Shown: one piece after another, positions 35,866-44,832 of the stretch | Layout: every line of letters begins with the position of its first letter | Position numbering within the stretch: the stretch's first letter is position 1 | Program-made: the position numbers and the translations under genes | Source of the DNA: Lyngbya confervoides BDU141951 | GTDB lineage: Bacteria; Cyanobacteriota; Cyanobacteriia; Thermosynechococcales; Thermosynechococcaceae | Direction: 5' to 3' | Length of the DNA: 64,000 bases | NCBI RefSeq assembly: GCF_000817775.3 | Contig: NZ_JTHE03000009.1 | Location: forward strand, 1-64,000 | The notes under the pieces: model-generated | Database searches by the model: none | Told to the model about the DNA's origin: nothing | Seen by the model: the letters and a program-made list of their open reading frames with translations, nothing else

Positions 35866-35886
35866 CCCGGAGATATTTAGCCCTGA
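35857..35886. repeat. 15-bp tandem duplication over the purB stop codon
   Basis: GATATTTAGCCCGGA (35857-35871) then GATATTTAGCCCTGA (35872-35886), 14 of 15 identical. Both copies contain GAT ATT TAG, the last two codons and stop of purB. Confidence 0.88.
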
Positions 35887-35921
35887 TCTTGGAGCAGCCC
35901 GTGCCCTGATCCGGTTACAGC

Positions 35922-37064
35922 CTACCCGACTCCTGAGAGCAGCCCTCCCGTGAGTCGGCGAATGGCGTTTTCAGCCACGTCCCCATAGCGTAGTTCGCCG
36001 CACAGCACCTGACCGATGCGGCGAGTGGCGGACGGTCGCTTAATCCCCATACCGTAGGCCACCTTCGGCAGACGATAGAATACACCGGCTAGACGCTGCG
36101 CCCACTGCATATCTCGACCCCACTCTTCCGCCATCACCTGGCTGTAGCGATCCAGGGCCTCAAGATCACCCCCCAGGGCAGCGTGGATGGCTTCAGCCGC
36201 GCGGATACCAGAAAAGATAGAGGGTCTAATGCCCTCGGCGGTGAAGGGATCAACCACACAGGCTGCTTCCCCCGCCAAGAGAGCCTGCTGGGTGTGCAGA
36301 ACCTGGTCACCATTCCAGAGGCAGAGGGGATGCCCCTGCTGATGAATCGTGGTGAAATCCACGTTAAACAGCTGGGAGTAGCGAGCCACAATCTCCCGGA
36401 GATTCGGCGGCTTCGCATTGGCTCTGCCCCCCTGAAATGTCCCAATTCCAATCGAATACCCATCGGCCTTGGGAAAGTTCCATAGATAGCCATTCGGGAC
36501 CATGCCAAATTCAAAATGGGCAATGTGCTCCTGGGTTACGGGCGTCAGGGCTTCCCCCTCTAAAGCGCCGCCAATGCAGCGCTTGCGCGCTTTGAACCCC
36601 AGCCATTTTGCCAGGGGACCTTTGGCACCATCGGCAGCAATCAAGAACCGAGCCCCATAGGTACCGGCGGCGGTCTTCACCTGCCAGTGATCCTGCTCAA
36701 ACTGCAACCCCGTCACTTCCTGAGCATCGCGCAGTTCAGCTCCCTGACGCTGAGCTTGCTGAATCAGATAGTGATCAAAGATATCTCGCCGCACCATCCA
36801 GATAGGTTCAGCCGTGTTTAAGTCCACCTCAACGGGGTCCTCCATCTGCCAGGTGTAGCGGATCGTAGTCGCACGCACGGAAATGGCTGGGGAGAAGTCA
36901 AAATCAAACCACTGGCCCACAATGGGGGAAACGCCCCCTCCACAGGGTTTATAGCGCGGTAGCGATTCCTTTTCTAAGACCAGGACGGAATGACCGCCCT
37001 TGGCTAGATGATAGGCGGCTGACCCGCCCGCCGGACCAGCCCCCACAATAATGCAGTCGTACAT
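35922..37064 (-). CDS. Geranylgeranyl-reductase-family FAD-dependent oxidoreductase
   Basis: 380 residues. YDCIIVGAGPAGGSAAYHLAKGG is the FAD-binding Rossmann motif at the N-terminus (about 3-25) and YKPCGGGVSP follows, a family hallmark. FLIADGAKG-type block (LIAADGAKGPLAKWLG), WNFPKADGYSIGIG and AGEAACVVDPFTAEGIRPSI complete the pattern. The group includes ChlP, but ChlP has about 405 residues and different local motifs, so this is more likely a paralogue of uncertain substrate. It lies 143 nt downstream of frr on the same strand. Confidence 0.85.
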   Translation of the reverse strand: MYDCIIVGAGPAGGSAAYHLAKGGHSVLVLEKESLPRYKPCGGGVSPIVGQWFDFDFSPAISVRATTIRYTWQMEDPVEVDLNTAEPIWMVRRDIFDHYLIQQAQRQGAELRDAQEVTGLQFEQDHWQVKTAAGTYGARFLIAADGAKGPLAKWLGFKARKRCIGGALEGEALTPVTQEHIAHFEFGMVPNGYLWNFPKADGYSIGIGTFQGGRANAKPPNLREIVARYSQLFNVDFTTIHQQGHPLCLWNGDQVLHTQQALLAGEAACVVDPFTAEGIRPSIFSGIRAAEAIHAALGGDLEALDRYSQVMAEEWGRDMQWAQRLAGVFYRLPKVAYGMGIKRPSATRRIGQVLCGELRYGDVAENAIRRLTGGLLSGVG

Positions 37065-37087
37065 AGATTGGAGTCCCTAGCAAAAAT

Positions 37088-37150
37088 GCTGCCATCACCG
37101 CTTCAACAAACTGGAGAAAGGAGTCCCGATCACCCCGGTGCGATGGCAGC
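37088..37150. repeat. Long inverted repeat between frr and the flavoprotein gene
   Basis: GCTGCCATCACCG (37088-37100) pairs with CGGTG (37136-37140) and ATGGCAGC (37143-37150), giving 13 base pairs with a 2-nt bulge and a 35-nt loop. No U-tract. It could be an mRNA processing or stability element on the frr transcript. Confidence 0.65.
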
Positions 37151-37207
37151 AGCCCCCTCATATCTGCACCAGAAGTCCCCGGAAACCTTCCCGCAAATGT
37201 TAGTCCT

Positions 37208-37756
37208 TCAAACCTTAGTAATTTCGTCGGTCTTTTCAGCCAAGGCCTCGTCAATTTTGGCAGTGTATTTATCGGTCAACTTTTGCACTTCGTCCTGCAT
37301 ATTCTTGGACTCGTCCTCTGAAATTTCGCTGGCCTTTTGCTCTTTCCGAATCGTGTCGATGGCATCGCGGCGAATGTTGCGAATGGAAACTTTGCCCTCC
37401 TCGGCCAGTTTCGCGGCCATTTTGACAAATTCCTTCCGCCGCTCCTCCGTCAGGGGAGGAATATTCAGTCGAATAATATTGCCATCGTTGTTGGGAACCA
37501 GCCCCACATCGGACATCGAAATGGCTCGCTCAATGTCGGACAGGGAGGTCTTATCAAAGGGCTGAATGCTTAAGGTACTGGCATCGGGGGTGCCGATGTT
37601 GGCCAGAGACCGCAGCGGGGTTGGTGCTCCGTAGTAGTCCACCATAATTCGATCGAGTAAGGAGGCATTGGCCCGCCCCGTCCGAATTGTATTAAAGGAG
37701 CGTTGAGTGGCCTCAACGGCTTTCTGCATGTGATCTTCTGTCTCAGCAAACTTCAC
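37208..37756 (-). CDS. frr: Ribosome recycling factor
   Basis: 182 residues, normal length is 185. With EF-G it splits post-termination ribosomes. GTG start at 37756. [42 protein letters not shown] and the C-terminal helix [21 protein letters not shown] are characteristic. The first 14 nt overlap the 3' end of pyrH, so translation is probably coupled. Confidence 0.97.
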   Translation of the reverse strand: MKFAETEDHMQKAVEATQRSFNTIRTGRANASLLDRIMVDYYGAPTPLRSLANIGTPDASTLSIQPFDKTSLSDIERAISMSDVGLVPNNDGNIIRLNIPPLTEERRKEFVKMAAKLAEEGKVSIRNIRRDAIDTIRKEQKASEISEDESKNMQDEVQKLTDKYTAKIDEALAEKTDEITKV

Positions 37757-38471
37757 AAGAACCTCCGACTAATGTTCCAATAGATTCGCCCATCAAGGCA
37801 CGACGGATATTGCCAGGCACCGAGAGGTTAAAAACGAGGATTGGAATATCGTTATCCTTACATAGCGCGATCGCGGTACTGTCCATAACCTTTAGATCTT
37901 GGGTAAGAACGTGATTATAGGTCAAGGACTGAAACCGCCTGGCATTGGGATTAATTTTGGGATCGCTGTCATAGATACCATCAACCTTGGTGGCTTTCAT
38001 AATCAGTTCGGCGTCAATTTCAGCGGCCCGCAGGGCCGCGGTGGTATCAGTGGTAAAAAAGGGGTTGCCAGACCCTGCACCAAACACGACCACGCGCCCT
38101 TTTTCTAGATGACGAATTGCGCGGCGGCGGATGTAAGGCTCTGCAAGCTCTTTCATTTCAATGGCCGATTGCACCCGCGTGGGAACCTCAACCTGCTCTA
38201 GGGCATCTTGCAAAGTCATGGCATTCATAACGGTGGCGATCATGCCAATGTAGTCAGCAGTGGCACGATCCATGCCAGCGGCCGCACCCTTCACGCCTCG
38301 AAAAATATTTCCGCCACCCACAACAATGGCAATCTCCATCCCCTGGGATCGCACCTCGGCAATCTCCTGGGCAATGGACTGCACAATGGTGGGATCAATA
38401 CCGTAGGGGAGGTCGCCCATAAGCGCCTCGCCACTTAATTTCAGCAAAACACGCTGATAAGATTGACCCAT
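37743..38471 (-). CDS. pyrH: Uridylate kinase (PyrH)
   Basis: Phosphorylates UMP to UDP; hexameric, typically activated by GTP and inhibited by UTP. 242 residues. [73 protein letters not shown] and [15 protein letters not shown] are signature blocks. It overlaps frr by 14 nt, a common pyrH-frr arrangement. Its ATG (38471) abuts a 12-bp tandem duplication. Confidence 0.97.
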   Translation of the reverse strand: MGQSYQRVLLKLSGEALMGDLPYGIDPTIVQSIAQEIAEVRSQGMEIAIVVGGGNIFRGVKGAAAGMDRATADYIGMIATVMNAMTLQDALEQVEVPTRVQSAIEMKELAEPYIRRRAIRHLEKGRVVVFGAGSGNPFFTTDTTAALRAAEIDAELIMKATKVDGIYDSDPKINPNARRFQSLTYNHVLTQDLKVMDSTAIALCKDNDIPILVFNLSVPGNIRRALMGESIGTLVGGSCEVC

Positions 38472-38495
38472 GTTGATGCGTTTGTTGATGCGTTC
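38472..38495. repeat. 12-bp tandem duplication abutting the pyrH start
   Basis: GTTGATGCGTTT (38472-38483) then GTTGATGCGTTC (38484-38495), 11 of 12 identical, immediately upstream of the pyrH ATG. Confidence 0.75.
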
Positions 38496-38630
38496 TGAAG
38501 CTCCCCACCTAACATACCAGGGTTGGGGATCTTCTTGGCGAGGCTACCGGAGATTTTCGGGTCAGGTTCAGAATCACAGGGGTAGAGAAAGTCCTTAGGC
38601 CAAGGATGGGATTGGGGGCAGGGAGAGTCT

Positions 38631-38894
38631 TCAATGACAGTATTTAGTAATGTCCTCTCCACAAACCTCCACAAGGTACTCCAGGGCGCGAAAGCGAAGT
38701 ACCATCAGCTCTTCATAAACAGGATTCAGGTGACACAAGGGGGGAATGCGCACCGTCCAGTGGAAGCAGCGAATGGTCCGCTCAAAGGGACAGTGCGGCG
38801 GAATGACGCTACAAATCAGGTGGGCAATCTGGGGCTGTTTCACCTCGAAAGCCGTGAGCCAATTTTTGACCGCAGTAAGTCCAATAATCTTCAC
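38631..38894 (-). CDS. Mo-dependent-nitrogenase-C-terminus-like small protein
   Basis: 87 residues, GTG start at 38894. LICSVIPPHCPFERTI, IPPLCHLNPVYEELMVLRFRALEYL and CGEDITKYC fit a small cyanobacterial family annotated after a nitrogenase C-terminal region; I recall this family by its IPPLC and CGED blocks. Four or five conserved Cys could bind metal. No nif genes are in the window, and the family occurs in non-fixing species as well. Function is not known. A plus-strand frame on the same segment (38634-38915) looks like its shadow. Confidence 0.8.
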   Translation of the reverse strand: MKIIGLTAVKNWLTAFEVKQPQIAHLICSVIPPHCPFERTIRCFHWTVRIPPLCHLNPVYEELMVLRFRALEYLVEVCGEDITKYCH

Positions 38895-39092
38895 GATAGG
38901 CTGACAGAAAAATAGAGCGATGAAAACATAAAAGCTTGGGGTTGGAATGCCTTACATCCAAGGTTCCCTGGGAAAACCAGGGATGGATCACGAGACTAAG
39001 GGCAAATCATTCGTAATCTAGGGAAAAGAATCTTAAAATTTTGTATTCTCTGCTACGATGCCTAAATACCTTGATGCGGCGGCGCCGATCCC

Positions 39093-39917
39093 ATGAAACA
39101 ATTGCATCAGGCGGCGGCGGATTGGCTGGAATCTATCGATCTGGTCGCCACGGACATGGATGGAACCCTAACCAAGCAGGGGCTTTTCCATCCGGATCTG
39201 CTAGCAATGCTGTGGCGGCTTCACAGAGCTCAGATATCCGTTGTAGTGGTCACGGGGCGATCAGCCGGTTGGGTGCAAGGGCTGTTTGAATATCTTCCCC
39301 TCACCGGGGCGATCGCTGAAAATGGTGGCGTTCTCTACTGCGATCGCAATCGGGAGGGAACCGTCCTTTGTCCCCCCTGCAATCGTCAGGAGTTAGCCCA
39401 GCTGTTTGTCCAGATCCAGCGCGAGTTTCCCCAGCTAACGCCCTCCGCTGACAATGCCTTTCGCATCACGGACTGGACCTTTGAAATTCAGGAGCTGTCT
39501 TCCGCCCAACTGGCGCACATTGCCCAGCGCTGCCGATCTCAGGGATGGGATTTTACCTACAGCAGCATTCAAGGCCATATCAAACCTGCCACCACCTCCA
39601 AGCAGCGAGGGGTGCTTTGGATGACCGCCCACGCCTTCAGTCCCCCGGTTACCCCTGCAAAAATCTTGACCCTGGGCGATAGCCTCAATGATGCAGATCT
39701 GCTCAATCCAGCGGTTTTCCCCCACAGCGTTGGCGTCGCTAATCTTAAGCCTTATCTTCTGGATCTCCCCGCCCCGCCCACCTGGATGACCGAAAAAGCA
39801 GAGCTCGCGGGATTTTTAGAGGCCATGGAGTTGCTACTGGCGCACCGGCCCATTCAGGCATCGAAAAGCAAGGAACATTCTCCCGACACTGACGCGGCCA
39901 ATACAGCACGGCACTGA
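39093..39917 (+). CDS. HAD-superfamily IIB hydrolase (Cof/sugar-phosphatase type)
   Basis: 274 residues. LVATDMDGTLT has the nucleophile Asp, VVVTGRSAGW is motif II, GHIKPATTSKQRG provides the motif III Lys and LTLGDSLNDADLL is motif IV. The cap domain (about 85-185) places it in subclass IIB with sucrose-phosphate, mannosyl-phosphoglycerate and Cof-type phosphatases. The substrate is not evident. The first residues MKQLHQAAADWLES are a short leader helix. It is convergent with the PlmA-like gene. Confidence 0.88.
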   Translation: MKQLHQAAADWLESIDLVATDMDGTLTKQGLFHPDLLAMLWRLHRAQISVVVVTGRSAGWVQGLFEYLPLTGAIAENGGVLYCDRNREGTVLCPPCNRQELAQLFVQIQREFPQLTPSADNAFRITDWTFEIQELSSAQLAHIAQRCRSQGWDFTYSSIQGHIKPATTSKQRGVLWMTAHAFSPPVTPAKILTLGDSLNDADLLNPAVFPHSVGVANLKPYLLDLPAPPTWMTEKAELAGFLEAMELLLAHRPIQASKSKEHSPDTDAANTARH

Positions 39918-39975
39918 TAGTTCCCCACACTCCTTCCTTCCTCAACAGTTAAACTTCGGCGCTAAGATTACAGCG

Positions 39976-41025
39976 CTAGGACTGCAGGGTTGAGGGTTCT
40001 GGCGAGTCTGGGGAGGTGTCCTCCCCCGTTTCCAGTCCCAACTCCAACCGCAGAAGGCGAATGGAGTCGGGATCGATGTAGTTCTCGCAGCAAATAACCT
40101 TGGGGATCCGAATCAGATCCGCAGAAAGGGCCGCAATGGTCTGACGAAGGGTTTTACAACTGGCCTGATCGGAAATAATTAACTGGGATTGACGAATGAC
40201 CGCCTTGAGCTTTTGCTGATCGTGGCAGGGGGCACTCATCACAAAAATTTCATCCCCCCGCAGGCTGCTAATCATCACCTCAGCAATCCCAAGGGTGCCG
40301 GAACTCAAACTCACCAGGCCAAGTCTGGCTCCAGAATCAAGCTGCTTAATCAAGCTCAGTTCCTGGCTGTAGTTGTAAATATCGATGGGAATAATGCGAA
40401 AGGTTGGCTTGGTGGGCCGCTGGGCGTCCATGGACTGAATGGCTGCATCGGTTTCCTTAGCAAAATAGCGGACGGTCACCAGAGTAGCAGCTTTGAGATC
40501 CGACAGAATTTGGGGCAAATCTTCCAGCAGCGCCAGCCGCAGGGGGATACCTAATGCCTGCTGCAGCTCTTGGACAATAATCTCACCGGCGCCCCAATCT
40601 CGCTTCGGAACCGTGACCAGAACTTCCGCACTGGCCTGGAACCGTTCATCGAGGATCTTTAAAAAGAGTTCTTTGACATCGAGCAAACTAAAATTGCGCT
40701 GTAAGAAGCCATCAATCATTTGCTCAATCAGCTCATGGGGCGTCAGGTGATGGGTGCCCGCCTCCGGATGAGCCGGTTCCTGCCCAAGGGCGCGCACGTA
40801 AATGCCAGATCCTACCTGGGCCTGGACAAACCCAGATTCCTCCAGCCGCTCATACACCTTACTGATAGTGTTGCGATGGAGACCTGTCTGCATCGCCAGC
40901 TGGCGCGTACTGGGCAGACGAAATCCAGGCGGAAACTGCCGCGAGGCGATCGCAAAGCAAATTTGACTGAACAGCTGGGTAGAAGCTGGAATCTCGCTAT
41001 CCGGCTGGATATGGAACTGGACCAT
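39976..41025 (-). CDS. plmA: GntR-family transcriptional regulator, PlmA-like
   Basis: 349 residues from ATG 41025; the frame runs 36 codons further to 41133, but the extension looks unrelated. MVQFHIQPDSEIPASTQLF starts the winged helix. FPPGFRLPSTRQLAMQTGLHRNTISKVYERLE is the GntR DNA-binding helix pair, followed by GSGIYVRALG. The roughly 250-residue C-terminal effector domain is not an aminotransferase. This fits PlmA, a cyanobacteria-specific regulator reported to interact with PipX-PII and affect plasmid maintenance; the name rests on recalled similarity. Confidence 0.85.
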   Translation of the reverse strand: MVQFHIQPDSEIPASTQLFSQICFAIASRQFPPGFRLPSTRQLAMQTGLHRNTISKVYERLEESGFVQAQVGSGIYVRALGQEPAHPEAGTHHLTPHELIEQMIDGFLQRNFSLLDVKELFLKILDERFQASAEVLVTVPKRDWGAGEIIVQELQQALGIPLRLALLEDLPQILSDLKAATLVTVRYFAKETDAAIQSMDAQRPTKPTFRIIPIDIYNYSQELSLIKQLDSGARLGLVSLSSGTLGIAEVMISSLRGDEIFVMSAPCHDQQKLKAVIRQSQLIISDQASCKTLRQTIAALSADLIRIPKVICCENYIDPDSIRLLRLELGLETGEDTSPDSPEPSTLQS

Positions 41026-41250
41026 AGGGCGATGGGGCAAGAGTGAAATGCACGGTGATAGTTCTACCACATGCCTGGAGCGATCGCTAGAGAAGATGGG
41101 TACGCTAGGATCGCAGCCACTCAGCAAGAGCACAAACTAAACCGTGCCCATTTCTGAATGCGGCCCCAAGGGGGGGGACCCGACCATCGCCAGCCTGCCT
41201 ATGATAAGGGGCAGACTCAGCCTCTCCACTGCAAACTTGATCACAGCATC

Positions 41251-41892
41251 ATGACTCATCGGCATTTGGCCCATCTCCAGGGGTTTAGCCTACCCGAGGT
41301 CCTCCTATCCCTGGGCGGCAGTAGTATCATTTTGATCCTCTGCGGTCTGGGGCTGTCTACCGTTTCTCAGATCAATCAGCACGAGAGGACCCATCTTCAC
41401 CCCCAGCAAGAATTGACGCGGGCCCTAGACTTCCTGTCAGCAGAAATTCACCAAGCCCAAGCCCTCGAATCTGTTCCCCCTGCCGCCAGTCAATACCATC
41501 ATCACGTTGAAAACGCCGCCGACCCCCTCTTGATTCTCAAAATGCCCCAGCTTCCCCGCGATGAGCGCGTGGTGTATTTTGTCGCTCCGGCCTCAACCCC
41601 CTGGAAGGGCCCCAAGGCCATCTATCGCTGGGGCCCCGCCTGGGATGAAGCGGGACAGTACCAATCTGCTCCTCCCAGCCACTGGTCAATCCAGCTCATT
41701 GCCGATCAAATTGCCGAGGCCGCTGTTCCCGCTGAGTGCCCCACCGGAACCGTGCTTCCCACCACTCCCACCGGAATTTCGGTCTGCATGAACCCAGCCG
41801 GCAGTATTGCCAAAATCACCGCACACCGTTCTCCAGAAGCTGATCCAGTGAGCACAAAAGCCTTTACTCGTCTGAAGCTGCCCCCCTTCTAA
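41251..41892 (+). CDS. Type IV pilin-like (pseudopilin) protein
   Basis: 213 residues from ATG 41251; the upstream frame to 41158 lacks pilin character. HLQGFSLPEVLLSLGGSSII is a type III prepilin leader: cleavage after Gly leaves Phe+1, with Glu+5 conserved, then a 20-residue hydrophobic helix. The globular part is rich in His/Pro and ends in a short Cys-containing strand (CPTGTVLP, CMNPAG). It is probably a minor pilin or a secretion pseudopilin of the PilW type. No other pil genes lie nearby, apart from the lipoprotein at 44833, which has a secretin-accessory-like C-terminus. Confidence 0.82.
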   Translation: MTHRHLAHLQGFSLPEVLLSLGGSSIILILCGLGLSTVSQINQHERTHLHPQQELTRALDFLSAEIHQAQALESVPPAASQYHHHVENAADPLLILKMPQLPRDERVVYFVAPASTPWKGPKAIYRWGPAWDEAGQYQSAPPSHWSIQLIADQIAEAAVPAECPTGTVLPTTPTGISVCMNPAGSIAKITAHRSPEADPVSTKAFTRLKLPPF

Positions 41893-41987
41893 AAGATCAG
41901 TAGCATAGCGATCGCCTCGCTAGCATCGGAGATTTGGACGGAATAACTCTCCGGCTGACTATCTTGCCGCGAAATGTCTTCCCATCA

Positions 41988-42019
41988 TTCTGAGCCTTAT
42001 CACTTCTGAGCCTTAGTAG
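41988..42019. repeat. 16-bp tandem duplication over the permease stop codon
   Basis: TTCTGAGCCTTATCAC (41988-42003) followed by TTCTGAGCCTTAGTAG (42004-42019), first 12 bases identical. The second copy contains the TAA stop of the minus-strand permease gene. Confidence 0.75.
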
Positions 42020-43038
42020 CGAATACGGGGATCAATGTAGGCATTCACCAGATCAATGGCGATGCTGGCCATCACAATAATGATCGAGAAAAAGACAATA
42101 ATGCCCTGCACCGTAGGATAATCTCGACCTTTAATGGCCTTGAACAGCTCTCCTCCCAATCCCTCCCAGGAAAAGGTGACCTCCGTCAGCACAGCCCCAC
42201 CCAGCATGGCAGCAAAGGTGAGTCCAAACACCGTGACCACTGGAATCAGGGCATTTCTAAAGGCATGGACCACCAGCACCCGCCGCTCTGGAATACCACG
42301 AGCACGAGCTGCCTCCACATAATCAGACTGAAGGGTTTGGCGAAGATTGACCCGCACAATACGTTCAAAAATGCCACTGAGGACAATCCCCAACGAAACG
42401 CAGGGCAAGACCAAGTGATGGACTGAAATCCAAAAAGAACTCCAGTCCCCAGCTAGGAGGCTATCTAAGGTGTAAAGTCCCGTCGGCCCGTCGGGAGGAA
42501 GGGCGGTGGCCGGGAAACGACTCCCCACCGGAAACCAGCCGAGCTGAACATGGAATAGCAACTGGAGCAGCATTCCCAACCAAAAGAGCGGTATGGCATA
42601 GGTAATAATGCCAAACAGTCGCCCCCCCACATCCAAGCCGCTGCCTGGACGCGCTGACGACAGCATACCCGCCAAAACGCCTATCACCAAGGCGAAAATC
42701 ATGCTAAATATTGCCAGCTCCGCCGTAGCGGGAAAGAAAGACTGAATAATTTCCCAAACCGAGGTCCCTTGACTAGTCAGGGATGATCCTAAATTCAGCT
42801 GGAGCAGATCGCCGATGTAGTCGAAATACTGTTGCAGCAGCGGCTTGTTTAAGCCTAGCTGATCCTTGAGCTGGTTTCGCACTGATTCTGGCACCCGGGG
42901 ACCCAACAGTGCCGTAATGGGATCTCCTGGCGTGGCTCGCAACAGAAGAAACACAATGGTGGCAATGGTAAACACCTGAAGGGGCGCCAGCAACAGCCGC
43001 AGCACCACATAATATTGCAGAGATTTTAGCCGAGACAT
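42013..43038 (-). CDS. ABC transporter permease, DppB/OppB type
   Basis: 341 residues of the inner-membrane permease of a dipeptide/oligopeptide/nickel-type importer. TM1 near residues 15-32 is followed by RATPGDPITALLG, typical of DppB. Five more TM helices follow. EAARARGIPERRVLVVHAFRNALIPVVT is the EAA loop that docks the ATPase. Directly downstream of its binding protein (2 nt between the genes). No second permease or ATPase gene is present here, so the complex must be completed elsewhere. Confidence 0.95.
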   Translation of the reverse strand: MSRLKSLQYYVVLRLLLAPLQVFTIATIVFLLLRATPGDPITALLGPRVPESVRNQLKDQLGLNKPLLQQYFDYIGDLLQLNLGSSLTSQGTSVWEIIQSFFPATAELAIFSMIFALVIGVLAGMLSSARPGSGLDVGGRLFGIITYAIPLFWLGMLLQLLFHVQLGWFPVGSRFPATALPPDGPTGLYTLDSLLAGDWSSFWISVHHLVLPCVSLGIVLSGIFERIVRVNLRQTLQSDYVEAARARGIPERRVLVVHAFRNALIPVVTVFGLTFAAMLGGAVLTEVTFSWEGLGGELFKAIKGRDYPTVQGIIVFFSIIIVMASIAIDLVNAYIDPRIRY

Positions 43039-43039
43039 C

Positions 43040-44767
43040 TCAAGATTTCTTTAGAGGAGCAAAGGAGAATTGCTGCGTCGGTTGCAACTGAATCCCTTGA
43101 ACATTGGTTTGAGCAAAGACATAGTCTTTATTTTGCCAGAGGGGAATAAACGGGACTTCCTGCACTAAGATTTCCTGAAGCTCTTTAAAAATTGCTTTAC
43201 GCTTCTGTGGATCAATGGTTTGGCGCTGTTGATCAATCAGCTCATTGACGCGATCATTAAAGAAAAATGATCCCTGGGTCTGGCTCGCTCCCTGTTCACA
43301 ACCCTGTTCAGGGTTTCCCTGCTCGCAGTCCATAAACGGCTGCACATAGTTATCGGGGTCGTAAAAGTCTCCGTACCAATCCAGCATAAAGATGGGATAG
43401 GTTCCCTTATCCAGGTTTTCATAGGCGGTTGCCGATTCAATACTTTTGAGATTGACCTGAACCACCGGCGCATAGTCTCGGTCAATGACCGCCTTAATGG
43501 TGGAGGCTGCGGCCCCGTTACTGCTCACATTGGAGCGGAACCAGAAATCCAGAGTCAGCGGATTTTGCTCGTCGTAGCCAACCTGCTTGAGCAAGTCCTT
43601 CACCTCTGCCACGCTCTTTTGGGTCTTCTCAAACACCGGTTCGCTGACGTCAAAAATCGTGGGAATGAGAGAAAACAAAGGAGCCGACTGCTTTCTAAAC
43701 ACTCGCTCTTCTAACAGCGGGCGATCAATCATGGCCGCAAGGGCTTGGCGAACCTCCACTTTCTTGAGATCCTCATCGCGAAGGTTGAGGGTCAAATAGG
43801 TAATGACATTGCCAGGCCCCTCAGTCACTTGCCAATCCCCCGCCTCCGCTTGATTAATTAATGCCTCAATCTGCACTGGCTCCAGGGACTGGTAGGTCAT
43901 GTCCACCGATCCGGTGCGAAAGGCATTAAACAAATTTGCACTGCTGGAGTAGAGTTTAACGTTAATGCCCTGATTCTTGGGTGCCTCCCCCCAGTAGTCA
44001 GGGAAGACCTTCAGTCGGATCAGATCGTTGCCAAAACTATCCAGCTGGTAAGGACCCGTGCCGACAAATTCCGTGGGCAGAAATTCATTGGCCCCCACCG
44101 CCTCTTGATAGGCCTTGGGAGAAACTGCCACCAACCCCGAAAAAGCCAGCAGATCTGTAAAGGCGGCAAAGGGCTGCTTTAGCTCCAGGGTTAGCTCATA
44201 ATCTCCAGTTGCTCGAATCCCATACTCCTGGGTTGCCTCATCTTGAAAGATGATATCGCTGAGCAAAAATGAAGGCTTACCGGTGTTTTGGATGAAACGA
44301 TTGAGGGAAAACGCCATGGCCTCAGCATTGAAGGGCTCTCCATCGTGAAACTTGACCCCTTGACGCAAGGGGATGGTATAGATCAAGCCATCCTCACTAA
44401 TGGTCGGCAGGGCACTGGCTAATTGCGGCACAAGTTCCCCTGATTCCGGCTCATAGGTATAGAGGCGATCGCCCAGGTTATACAGTAAATTGCCAGAGAC
44501 GATTTCATAGGCATCGGCAGGATCCAGGGTTCGAATCCGTGAGGTGTTAATGCCAATGACCAACTGCTCTGGGGCCAGGACGGAGGGGCTGGGAGAACTA
44601 GCTGGACCAGAGGGCCGACCACAACCAACCGCCAGAAGCAAAAAAATGCAAAACAGACTTAAGAAGTGTAGCGGAGTCCTACGACTCAAACCATCCCGCC
44701 AATAACTAATAAACCCCAGATTTTTGAGTTTTTCCGCTTTTTTAAATCTCGCGTCCAACGGCCGCAC
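43040..44767 (-). CDS. ABC transporter substrate-binding lipoprotein, family 5 (peptide type)
   Basis: 575 residues. A basic N-terminus and hydrophobic stretch end in LLAVGC, a lipobox, at about residues 45-50; the start may be later than 44767. LVIGINTSRIRTLDPADAYE starts the mature part. LRQGVKFHDGEPFNAEAMAFSLNR is the family 5 signature. Substrate could be a peptide, nickel or opine; the sequence does not decide it. Transcribed just ahead of the permease. Confidence 0.93.
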   Translation of the reverse strand: MRPLDARFKKAEKLKNLGFISYWRDGLSRRTPLHFLSLFCIFLLLAVGCGRPSGPASSPSPSVLAPEQLVIGINTSRIRTLDPADAYEIVSGNLLYNLGDRLYTYEPESGELVPQLASALPTISEDGLIYTIPLRQGVKFHDGEPFNAEAMAFSLNRFIQNTGKPSFLLSDIIFQDEATQEYGIRATGDYELTLELKQPFAAFTDLLAFSGLVAVSPKAYQEAVGANEFLPTEFVGTGPYQLDSFGNDLIRLKVFPDYWGEAPKNQGINVKLYSSSANLFNAFRTGSVDMTYQSLEPVQIEALINQAEAGDWQVTEGPGNVITYLTLNLRDEDLKKVEVRQALAAMIDRPLLEERVFRKQSAPLFSLIPTIFDVSEPVFEKTQKSVAEVKDLLKQVGYDEQNPLTLDFWFRSNVSSNGAAASTIKAVIDRDYAPVVQVNLKSIESATAYENLDKGTYPIFMLDWYGDFYDPDNYVQPFMDCEQGNPEQGCEQGASQTQGSFFFNDRVNELIDQQRQTIDPQKRKAIFKELQEILVQEVPFIPLWQNKDYVFAQTNVQGIQLQPTQQFSFAPLKKS

Positions 44768-44832
44768 CTATCTCACCAATCACGATAGATGTGATTATGG
44801 AGGCTGCTGACCAATCTCGCAAGGGGAACGGG

